A DNA stretch of 20,614 nucleotides from NCBI GenBank assembly GCA_000320545.1, contig ADNK01000467.1:1-20614 (forward strand). Direction: 5' to 3'. Origin of the DNA: Bigelowiella natans CCMP2755 (taxonomy: Eukaryota > Cercozoa > Chlorarachniophyceae). Positions 12,392-19,854 of this stretch are shown one piece after another; position 1 is the first letter of the stretch, and each line of letters opens with the position of its first letter. A program made the translations under genes and the position numbers. Below the pieces are notes generated by a model. It ran no database searches. It was not told the DNA's origin and saw only the letters and a program-made list of their open reading frames with translations.

Positions 12392-13239
12392 GCACACACA
12401 CCGAAGCTTTCTCGCACATGTAGTCGAGGGGCAGAGAGGCCAGTTACTACACGATGAAGTGAATTGACATCTCTCTCTTCCCCCCCCCCCTCCCCCCCCT
12501 TCCTAATATTCAGGAGTACTTAACTTTGCCAACGACCCTTGTGGTGTGCGGACATGCTATCACTACGGTGACTCCTTCCTGCTACTGAGAAATGTGCGCC
12601 TAAGGACGACGTTTGCACAGAAAGACACATCATGTACGTTAAAATAGGCGAATATTAAAAGTAGTACTAAGGTGTCAGGACGGTGAGTGCCATCTCACAC
12701 ATTCACCCCGCACAACTGCTGCATCGTAGCCGCGACAGCGGTGTACCTATGCGCGGGCCATTGTCAGTTTTTAGCTTTCTCCATTTCGCTGAATCGCCCA
12801 TAGCAGCTGTTCTCGTTGTATGATAGCTGAGTAGCATTCGTTTGCACCCATCGTCATCTTCCTCCGTGATGGACCGGTTTCATTTTATGATATACCCACA
12901 GCCGTTAGAAGCGTGAGCGACATGGCCACGTGCGAGTACTACATGCACGTGATGGCGGCCTTCAACGATGCAGAAATTAAAGACGCGCTCAAAATTGCCC
13001 GAGGAGACCGGAAATACGTCCGACGCAGCTCGCAGGTCGGATACAGGGAGGTGCAGATACACGGGGAAGTGCGCTTCGATCGTGATGTGTCATGTGTCAT
13101 TGTAAATGCCCGCCACAAAGAATGCGACAAAACCATAAAGAAGCTGGAGAGCTTCCAGGCCCGGCATGGCGTGCCGTACGTGTGGATGAGTGAAGGAGGC
13201 AATTACAGGCACGCCCGACGCATCGCACGTAAGAAGTAG
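3614..13239 (+). CDS. NZF - UBC (E2-like) - triple C2HC finger - DUF3626-like fusion protein, 32 exons, 1109 aa
   Basis: Exons: 3614-4067, 4220-4265, 4389-4464, 4573-4717, 4872-4961, 5192-5231, 5322-5368, 5493-5533, 5737-5843, 6017-6124, 6255-6327, 6436-6519, 6610-6714, 7315-7409, 7675-7753, 8034-8090, 8138-8211, 8425-8484, 8564-8648, 8972-9070, 9319-9372, 9670-9879, 10035-10065, 10302-10430, 10621-10718, 10997-11088, 11247-11333, 11429-11499, 11729-11765, 12058-12155, 12514-12633, 12902-13239. They total 3330 nt; all 31 introns are GT-AG with matching phases. Domain order suggests a ubiquitin-pathway protein with a second, C-terminal activity. Residues 475-675 are helical and unrecognised. 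Residues 674-729 are rich in Arg/Lys/Ser, possibly a nuclear localisation signal. Weakest points: the start (an acceptor-like site follows at 3634), the exon 3 donor (4465 or 4471), the 47-nt intron 8091-8137, and a possible extra exon near 9149-9242. The gene ends tail to tail with the hydroxylase gene. Confidence 0.82.
3689..3760 (+). other. RanBP2/NZF zinc-finger coding segment
   Basis: Residues 26-49 of the fusion protein follow the W-x-C-x2-C-T-F-x-N ... C-x2-C-G-x-P pattern of RanBP2-type fingers: W26, C28, C31, N35, C43 and C46. The loop before the second Cys pair is one residue longer than in the NPL4 or TAB2 fingers. Ubiquitin-binding NZF fingers carry Thr-Phe after the first Cys pair and a hydrophobic residue inside the second. 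Here T32-F33 and I45 occupy those places, so ubiquitin binding is a reasonable inference. The alternative is an RNA-binding RanBP2 finger, but those lack the TF/hydrophobic signature. Confidence 0.8.
4754..4799 (+). repeat. (GT)n microsatellite in intron 4 of the UBC fusion gene
   Basis: An almost pure GT tract starts about 37 nt inside the intron 4718-4871. Confidence 0.95.
5737..6714 (+). other. UBC (E2-like) domain exons
   Basis: Five exons (5737-5843, 6017-6124, 6255-6327, 6436-6519, 6610-6714) encode residues about 314-472. Visible landmarks of the UBC fold, in order: an amphipathic first helix (AVSLMLKKTLYKLM), PIDDNIFCWRV, strands ending HPFYPPK, VVSVYPRL, then VCMDELLLENWKPV and a final helix reading DSLLAKIYKMLSDHGRV. 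C427 aligns with the E2 active-site Cys (compare VCLNIL...WKP in UBE2M). The HPN tripeptide that normally lies about ten residues before the Cys is absent. UBE2Q-type E2s also lack it and also read CME-LL at this point. Catalytic competence is inferred, not shown. An acidic Asp/Glu-rich linker precedes the domain (exon 4872-4961). Confidence 0.8.
6168..6206. repeat. (TA)n microsatellite in intron 10
   Basis: A pure TA tract lies inside intron 6125-6254 of the UBC fusion gene. Confidence 0.95.
7410..7449 (+). repeat. (GTC/ATC)n microsatellite at the donor of intron 14
   Basis: The intron begins GTCGTCATCGTCATCATC immediately after the coding CC at 7408-7409, so the repeat includes the splice donor. 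Confidence 0.9.
8868..8943 (+). repeat. (TAG/TGG)n microsatellite in intron 19
   Basis: A GTA/GTG-rich trinucleotide tract occupies the 3' half of intron 8649-8971. A second tract of (GAT)n lies near its donor at about 8658-8690. Confidence 0.9.
9670..10718 (+). other. Three tandem C2HC zinc fingers
   Basis: Exons 9670-9879, 10035-10065, 10302-10430 and 10621-10718 encode three fingers of the form C-x2-C-x(10-12)-H-x3-C. They are C731/C734/H747/C751, C780/C783/H794/C798 and C801/C804/H816/C820. The first is complete only after joining exons 22 and 23, and the second only after joining exons 24 and 25, where the split codon gives N797. That these junctions restore zinc ligands at conserved spacing is strong support for the splice model. 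The fingers resemble TRAF-type or C2HC fingers generally; DNA, RNA or protein binding cannot be told apart. A helical, coiled-coil-like segment (residues about 830-885) follows in exons 26 and 27. Confidence 0.8.
11357..11414 (+). repeat. (TA)n-(GT)n compound microsatellite in intron 27
   Basis: TA repeats (about 11357-11390) pass directly into GT repeats (about 11391-11412), filling most of the 95-nt intron 11334-11428. Confidence 0.95.
11867..12043 (+). repeat. (GA)n and (AT)n tracts in intron 29
   Basis: Interrupted GA repeats (about 11867-11941) and a pure AT tract (about 12002-12042) lie between exons 11729-11765 and 12058-12155. Confidence 0.95.
12156..12390 (+). repeat. (TAC)n, (CA)n and (TA)n tracts in intron 30
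   Basis: The intron begins GTACTACTACTAC, with the repeat forming the donor. It then carries CA repeats (about 12298-12355) and TA repeats (about 12358-12390). A C-rich tract at 12481-12500 lies just before the acceptor. Confidence 0.95.
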
Positions 13240-14148
13240 TTAACTTTGGCAAAGAGCCGGTTGAAGGGTAGAAAGCAGCGAGTGCATAGCGTACGTTGCT
13301 AGCGAAGAAGTTTTGTGCACATCGATCATCACTGCACATGTAATGGCTTACGTTGAGCACATGCGAAATGAGCAAAACACGACGCATGCCATGACATTAT
13401 ACACATGCTAGCATGCACTTGCATGTAGCTTTGTGCATTTCTAGCATTGATCGATGCGAGCTTTGTTTAGCGTAGCTGTACCAGTGTAGTAGTAGCGGGT
13501 GATGTGCAGCGCACGGCATTTTATGATCATCAGGGACATCTAGACATCACAGGCAGCAATAACAGCCAGGCATGTCTCGTGCTGCTACAAGTCACATAGC
13601 TAGATAGCTTTATTTCTCGCCGACAAGATGCGGCCTGTATATCTCGTACAGCCTCACGCGGGCTAGCGGGCACACGCATGCATTAGACAGAGAATTTACC
13701 CTCGCCCGGTACAGGGCGATCCTTGTGATCGATTTGACCTGTTAATTTCGTCAGGATTTTTCCGAATTTTGATTTGTCCATCTTATCATATATTGTTACT
13801 ACATTTACTGAATTCATTCTCGTGCCGCACACGCATTTATGTAGAGACTTGCTAGCTTTCTGACGTCGCATCTCTAACTGCAATCTCGCGAGTGCTATTT
13901 TTATTCACCTAGTCTAATGCCACCATTCTTTCGTCGCGGAAATAGCGGACTAGGCTATGGTCTTTATTTGGCTAGTCTGTGTTTTGAAAACAAGAGCCTC
14001 CCTCCCTCCATCATCATCATTCTCACTACTATAACTACTTCTACTACTACTACTGCTGGTGGTGGTGGTGTTCTGATAATACGCTTGTTATGCCCTGGTA
14101 GCTCACAAAGAGAGCAGATGAGGCCACCACCGGCGCTGCTGCTGTGTT
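13240..14148. other. Convergent intergenic region
   Basis: These 909 bases separate the stop codons of the two fusion genes and should contain both 3' untranslated regions. I see no supportable coding exon or clear polyadenylation signal. The stretch at about 13380-13460 repeats CATGC/GCATG several times, including abutting palindromes. A short (CTA)n and (GGT)n stretch lies at about 14026-14070. Confidence 0.6.
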
Positions 14149-14439
14149 TTAATTACGGACGAGGTCATCACGAAGAACAAGCTTTTGCCGTGAGCCGCTG
14201 CTCAGGAAGGCAGTGAATACGCGTATCCTTCTCCCCTCCCCAAACTCTCCCTCTGGGTAAACGCTGAAAGAGTGGCCGTCGTAGGTTTTGAGGAGCTGCT
14301 GGGCCTCGGGGCGCAGCCCCGGGATTATCTTCGATTCTTCGCCGCCGCCCATCCAGTACACGTCTACCGCGCGACCGAACCCATTAGCGAGGCTCATATG
14401 TACCTGATTTCCAACCGGCTGCTCTCGGCCCCACTCATC
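14149..14439 (-). other. Second VHL-beta-like domain, downstream of the frameshift
   Basis: In the frame open after the G-run, blocks read HMSLANGFGRAVDVYWMGGG, IIPGLRPEAQQLLKTYDGH and SFSVYPEG, ending in LRDDLVRN. This copy keeps the central Trp (VYW, like W88), Thr-Tyr (like S111-Y112) and the Gly-His pair (like G114-H115), with Phe for W117. It is closer to the hydroxyproline-reading VHL pattern than the first copy. The sequence stays protein-like to its stop, which argues that the frame break is recent, an assembly error in a homopolymer, or bridged in the mRNA. No intron joining the two frames with correct phase was found. Confidence 0.7.
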
Positions 14440-15097
14440 CCCCCCCCCCCCCGGCGCCGTACTGATTGTCGCTGTCCCCCGAGTTATCGTCCATGCCCCG
14501 CTGGATATTGACCACCTGCGTCTCCCCCTTATCGATATCAGCCGTCCAACGCGCAAGCACCCTCACGCGATCTTCATCACGAAAGACGAATGAATCGGTA
14601 TGGTACGTGTTCATCTGCATGGTTTCTCCGGGCGCCAGCCTACCTTGGACGTGTCGCGGGTTTGTCACCCAGCTCACGAGGCAGGGGACGTCCATGCGGT
14701 TGACGAACGTCGCTGAGAGCGATTTCCCGCGCTTTTTTTCCTTCTCGGCGTCGCGGTCCTTGTTCCAAATCCACAGGTTCGCCGCCCACTTCTGCCCCTT
14801 CAGCACCGGACAGCCGGTGTGCATTGACATGTGGTCGCCCTTGCCCTGCATGGCCGAAAAGGGGGGGGGGGGGGGGGGGAGGGAGATGTCGGAATGGTAT
14901 ATTTTATATGGTTTACATGAATATATTTCACGCCCCAAAGATAACTGATTATGGTGGTGGTGGTGGTGGTGGTGGTGGTGGTCTAGTCATTGACGGTCTC
15001 GCAGGAGGAGGAGGAGGAGGAGGAGGAGGAGGAGGAGGAGGTGGAGGAGGAGGAGGAGAAGGAGGAGATTCCCATTATTCGCATTCATTGTACGTGC

Positions 15098-15150
<53 letters not shown>

Positions 15151-16625
15151 AAATGATGACGACTACGACGACGACGATGGCCGCCATATAACTTACCACG
15201 ATCATCATGGATGATACGCACACACACACACACAAATGTGTACTTACGTTAGGATGCAAGCTATAGAAGAGAATGGCCCTTGCCATGGCGGGCTTCACGG
15301 AAAATTTCCCGAAGCACTTCTCCACAGCTTCCATCTCCCATGATTGCGGCCCGAACATGCCTCGCGCAACCGACATCGAATACTCTAATTCCGATCTATC
15401 TCCCTCTGCCTCAGGAAACCTGCGCACGCCAAATGAGGAAAGGGAAGGAGGGTTAGAGGAGGGGGGGGGGGGAGCGAGGAGAAGGGAGCGGAGCAGCTAT
15501 CACGCCAACGACTAATAATCGGCATGTAGACACCACCACACAGCACACAAACACATCCATTTCTAAAATCCTAAACTCAAGGGGCAATGTGAGCCTCGCC
15601 GTGAATGCAATATGCTGATTTCAAGGCGTCGCAGCAGCATGACACAAACAGCAACCCTGTCTGGCCGCCGTGCTCGACGTCCGATAGATAAAAAAAGACC
15701 GTGGCGAACCGGTTGGCCCCCCCCCTCGTGACGTCGTAGTTGCGGCCATAGACCTGCGACTCTGGAAACCAATCTGTGTGCCACCGGTACCTAGCACGGC
15801 GTAAGTCAGTCATTCGAAATGATAATGTGATTCTTTTCCATTAAAAAAGAAAAAGAAAAAGAGTATTGAATTCAGTGATTCAATGGACGCACGAATGGCT
15901 TGGGAAGGGGGAGGACTGCACGTGCAAAGAGAGATGTTATATATAAGGTGTGGTCATTGGTAGCTGCTTCTCAATCTGACATGTTGGTTGTCGAATGATC
16001 GTACCCGCCGCTGGCATTATAACGCAACACCTGGATACCGTCAGCGAGGGGAGCATCGTACCTTTGATAATGATGGTGGTGGTGATTATGATGGTGATGA
16101 TTATAGCCAGATAATACAAGGAATCGAAAATTGGGTGGGATTTGACATTATGTCACTAAATATGTGTCCAAACCTCTCACGGTCTCTGGTACTTCTCATC
16201 ATCATCATTATCATCATGATCATCATCCTCATCATCATCATTACTTCATGCGGACAACGTCAAACGCCCTCTTGGTAAGATTCAGTGAAACGGCGCTCTC
16301 TGAATGCACAAAAGCGTTGTCACTCGTGCGAAAGGGATCGACATTTCCAGTATGGCCGGTAGTGGATCTCTGGAATCTATTGCCTTCGTGATCAACATTC
16401 ATCGCTGCCTGCCGCAGCCCCTCAGCTTCCTCTTCTGTGAGCAAGTTCTCTATCTCGAAAACACGAGGCGAGTGGTTGAGAGTCCGCAGCCTAATTGGCT
16501 TCTTGTTCGTAGTCTCGACGTCGGTGATGACGACGGTATGATTGATTTCCACGGTGGGCCACATAAATAGGAGGCCATTGGGAACCACGTAGTACTTCTC
16601 CTCTTCTGTATCGGCGTATGTGTGT

Positions 16626-16661
<36 letters not shown>

Positions 16662-17330
16662 GTGTGTGTGTGCGTGTGTGTGTGTGTGGTGTTGCTTGCT
16701 GTGAGTGCTGGCTTCACATGTCAACGTTCGGCGTTGGGTCTTTTCTTCCTTTTCCTTTTTACAGTGTATATGTACGCTCGAGAGAACCTTTGAGGTGACT
16801 CCAATCTCCGATCTCATGCCCTTGCCCATTGTAAAGCTTATATGGCCGTCCGAAACCGTACTCTGATATCTACCAATCAGCGAAGGTTGGAAGTAAGCAA
16901 GGCTATTTGGACAACGAAGAATCTCCTCATGCAACACACACAACGGACTCGCTCGCACGCGCACAGCGCTGTGTGACGGAAGGAGTGCCATATTGGTATT
17001 ATTGCAATTATTATTATTGATGTTGTTGTTCGCGCGCGCGCGGCCACACACGCAGGTGCGAGCGTATAATGAGCACACAACCTGGTAATGCTGCAGGGTA
17101 TCGTTTGCTCTCACAATATCCGCAATTCGGTTCACAAGCCCTTGGAAGTCTTCGCCGTCTTGCAACGAGACGCTGGCTTCGACACCATTATTGACCCCAT
17201 TGTTGTGGAACATTGCCGTCTTGGCCGATTTAGTTCCGTCTTCTTGCGGTACGTTCTCACACTCACCCGGAGAGATGCATTGGCGTGATTCACTTTCCAT
17301 CGATGAACCAGTCTCGTTATCATCTCCCAT
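14149..17330 (-). CDS. 2OG-Fe(II) prolyl 4-hydroxylase fused to two VHL-beta-like domains (frameshift in a G-run)
   Basis: Exons: 17330-17082, 16869-16788, 16605-16245, 16061-16005, 15790-15656, 15419-15248, 14845-14149. Phases agree at every junction. Residues about 190-382 are a P4H catalytic domain: VLRYNASGG-YRWHTDWF carries iron ligands H254 and D256, GGANRFATVFFYLSDVEHGG is the family core, and SMHTGCPVLKGQKWAANLWI carries the distal His (H361) and the 2OG-binding Lys (K371). It should hydroxylate peptidyl proline using O2 and 2-oxoglutarate. Two VHL-beta-like domains follow. The run of 14 Gs (14452-14439 in sense) between them shifts the frame: as read, translation stops at 14437-14435, about 487 aa. 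One G fewer would continue to 14149, about 583 aa. Upstream of the ATG at 17330 the frame encodes LALALAFLLFLSPFGA, a signal-peptide-like core without its own Met, so an earlier exon and secretory-pathway location are likely. Confidence 0.87.
14550..14740 (-). other. First VHL-beta-like domain
   Basis: Residues about 396-455 read in blocks FVNRMDVPCLVSWV, LAPGETMQMNTYHTD and SFVFRD. These match the VHL beta-domain layout (F-x-N, a central Trp, L-x-PG, S/T-Y, F-R-D). Against human VHL, W411 sits at W88 and T432 at S111. D436 takes the place of H115 and F438 that of W117. Loss of the His contact suggests this copy may not bind hydroxyproline as VHL does. The domain follows the hydroxylase directly, after a short Lys/Glu linker. 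Confidence 0.7.
14862..15146 (-). repeat. G-run, (TGG)n, (GGA)n and (GT)n-(GA)n tracts in the last hydroxylase intron
   Basis: The intron 15247-14846 is nearly all repeat. Next to its acceptor is a long G-run, which reads as C on the sense strand (about 14861-14879). Further 5' are TGG (about 14952-14982), GGA (about 15004-15066) and GT-then-GA (about 15097-15146) tracts. Confidence 0.92.
16621..16689 (-). repeat. (CA)n microsatellite before the third hydroxylase exon
   Basis: On the sense strand this is an interrupted CA tract ending about 15 nt before the CAG acceptor at 16606-16608. Confidence 0.92.
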
Positions 17331-18269
17331 CGCCCCGAAAGGGGAGAGAAAGAGTAGAAACGCCAGGGCCAGGGCTAAGTAATATATGCATGTACGATGA
17401 TGCGTCAGCAGATCAGATTCTCTATCGTAATTTTATCTTCCTATAGACGCGCAGCGCGAAATGTTCTCGATTTTCACAACACTATAATCTGATTTGGATT
17501 TAAGTCATCCCTCTCTCCCCCCTCGTCCCTCCTCCCTCCCCGAAACCGAAAGAAAAGAGCGTGTGTTGAGGAGAGCCAAGAGACCCTGCATCGCTGGAGA
17601 ATGGATCACAGATTTCAGATCTCGGATGGTGTAAATACAGAATCAAACTTCAGTAAAATCTCCGCCAAAATTATGCAGCTTCCGATAAGATTCTTTGACG
17701 CAGAAAATAATCTCACGAAGTTTAAACCACACCCTCGGATTCATTTGTCTCTTAGGGAGGAAAGCCTCCCGTTCCATGCCAGCAGCCCTCAAACGCATAA
17801 ATCCCCCTGCGTTTCGGTATTGCTTCTGCGGCCCAGATATCCCAAGATCGCGCAGCGAACGACACGCAAGAAAGTGTTGTCTCATGTCCAAAAACGCACA
17901 ATATTTCCCACCGCAGGAAGATTATTAGGTAGAGCGACAGAGTTGTTACCAGAGTTATTAGCTAAAAACCGGGATTCGGTGGTCTCACCGGGTATTACCG
18001 GGAATAACAGCTGTCGATAAGGGCTCAGTACCCCAATCTAGCAATCGCCGCGCCCGGGCGGGAGCGGGCTCAGAGGGCCGACTGGTTCGAAGGCGGGGCG
18101 TGCATATTTCCACAGCCAGAAACCCAAATAGCAAGAGCACAGGGGGAAACGAAGCCCGTATATAGCGATTTGCTTTCGGCTATCACCGGTATTCTCGGGG
18201 ACATTCACTCCCCTCCCCCCGATTCTTCCCCGCCCTTCCACACACGATCCACCGAAGTGAATAGCGGTC
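17331..18269. other. Divergent intergenic region
   Basis: This 939-bp gap lies between the hydroxylase (minus) and the cyclic-nucleotide gene (plus) and should hold both promoters and first exons. A TTAG acceptor at about 17375 (minus) would put the hydrophobic signal-like sequence into the hydroxylase. A TATATAG at 18159-18165 lies about 105 nt before the plus-strand ATG. A 139-codon plus-strand reading frame (17601-18020) is open but shows no family signature, and overlapping frames look equally plausible, so it is not called. Confidence 0.5.
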
Positions 18270-18877
18270 ATGATGAGACCGTTATTCAAGCGCTCAGCTT
18301 CGATCAGCATCGTGGAGGTGCACAAGATTGCGGAACAGCTGAGAAAGGTAGTGCACCGCTGTTACATTCCAGATCGAAAGGGGCTCAACAACAGTGTGCT
18401 TACGAACGCAGGTGGAGGCGAAAAAGAAGAAGACTCGCAGAACAGTGAAGTCCATCTCCGAAAGGAACTTGATTTACAAGGTGAGCCTGCTGCCGCCGCC
18501 TCATCAAACACCGCGTCACCTTGCTATTTGCTGATTTACGGGTATATCTCTGCATATTCAGATATTGAAGAACAATCGGTTGTTTTCACATCTCAGCGAG
18601 GTAGTAGGCCATTTCGCCCAGCGCCTACGAATTTCATATTGTCTTTACCTTGTCGCGACTAGAAGTCTAGATAACTGAAGCATGCGCTCACAGGATAATT
18701 TGTCAAAGCTCATGAGAGCGATGTACTCCGAAACGTATGAAATTGGGGAGCAGCCAATCACGCAGGTAGCCGTTTGTCCCCACTTTTCACCGAGTTTTGC
18801 ACATAATTTTCAAAATAATTTAAAAGTGATGAGAGAAATGCCGTGGTGGTAGCGTGTGTAGATGTAAATGATCGTGC

Positions 18878-18908
<31 letters not shown>

Positions 18909-19675
18909 TGTGTGTGTGGTTTTGAGTATCGAATTACTTGAATACATTTACATCCTAAATACGATGCTGTATCATTGTGATAATGTAATATTGCACGCTC
19001 ATTTTGCGGACACACCTAACATCTTCAAGGTAGGATTTTTGTTTTCTTCGTGCAATCCTGAAAAGTAAAGTGGTGATGCATTATGGTGTGTAAGTGTTGA
19101 GCGTGTTGGTGTGATGAAGCTCTCGTGAGAAACGTCTCCATTCCCAACGATTCATGCAAACGCTATTGCATAGGGAGATATCGGAGACTGCTTGTACATC
19201 GTGCAGAGCGGGGGATTTGATGTAAGAAGAGAATTTTCGAAATACACACAGTCGCTCCCCATCTAAATAACAAGGGAAGAGTAACGATTACAGCAGATTC
19301 GAATGACAGATTTATGCACGGGGGGGGGGGGGGGGGGCGTGCTAGAGGGCGAACAAAGTCCCCAAAGGCCCTTTGTGACATCAACGCTAAACACAGGTTT
19401 TTATTACCAATAAGTATGGCGTTGAACGGAAAGTGTCTTATAAAGGTCAATATCAGTCGTACGCGTATCATCAATTCCGAGCAGCATGTGCTTGAGCAGA
19501 TTTGGTGTCTTCTTGATAATAGACTCAAGGGGGGGGGGGGTGGGGAGTAGGAAACAAATCAGGAGGGGGGAGGAGAATATCGGTATTGATGAATTACATG
19601 AGGCCAGCCCTCAAGATGCTGCTGCTATCACTTCTACTACTATTACCACGTGAAGAACAGCTTATATAGCATATA

Positions 19676-19753
<78 letters not shown>

Positions 19754-19816
19754 CAGAGCCAGCACATTGCTTTGGCGAAGTAGCACTCATGTACAACATG
19801 CCTCGGAAAGCGACGG

Positions 19817-19854
<38 letters not shown>

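Larger units (their letters stand above)
11429..13239 (+). other. DUF3626-like C-terminal domain exons
   Basis: Five exons encode residues 889-1109. Recognisable blocks are PIIIHFNCDKVL, YRNLFETSTSGG, a W-E ... F-x-x-AY segment, PFERPKYGVLNF, YHYGDSFLLL followed by RTTF, and REVQIHGEVRF near the end. From memory these match the DUF3626 family, mostly bacterial proteins of unknown function with conserved HFN, FET-[GS]-x-S-x-GG, ERPKYGALN, TF-x-x-x-DS and Q-[IV]-HG blocks. The 338-nt last exon holds the most C-terminal block and ends RRIARKK then TAG. The family identification is recall, not a search; a relative of the family with the same motifs is the main alternative. Confidence 0.7.

Noticed and set aside
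13683-13883. 66-codon minus-strand open frame with a Lys-rich tail (KFGKILTKLTGQ)
   Set aside because: Too short, in the convergent 3' region, with no recognised domain and no splice partners found.
17601-18020. 139-codon plus-strand open frame in the divergent intergenic region
   Set aside because: No family motif, no conserved feature, and overlapping frames on both strands look equally plausible. It is more likely 5' flanking or untranslated DNA.
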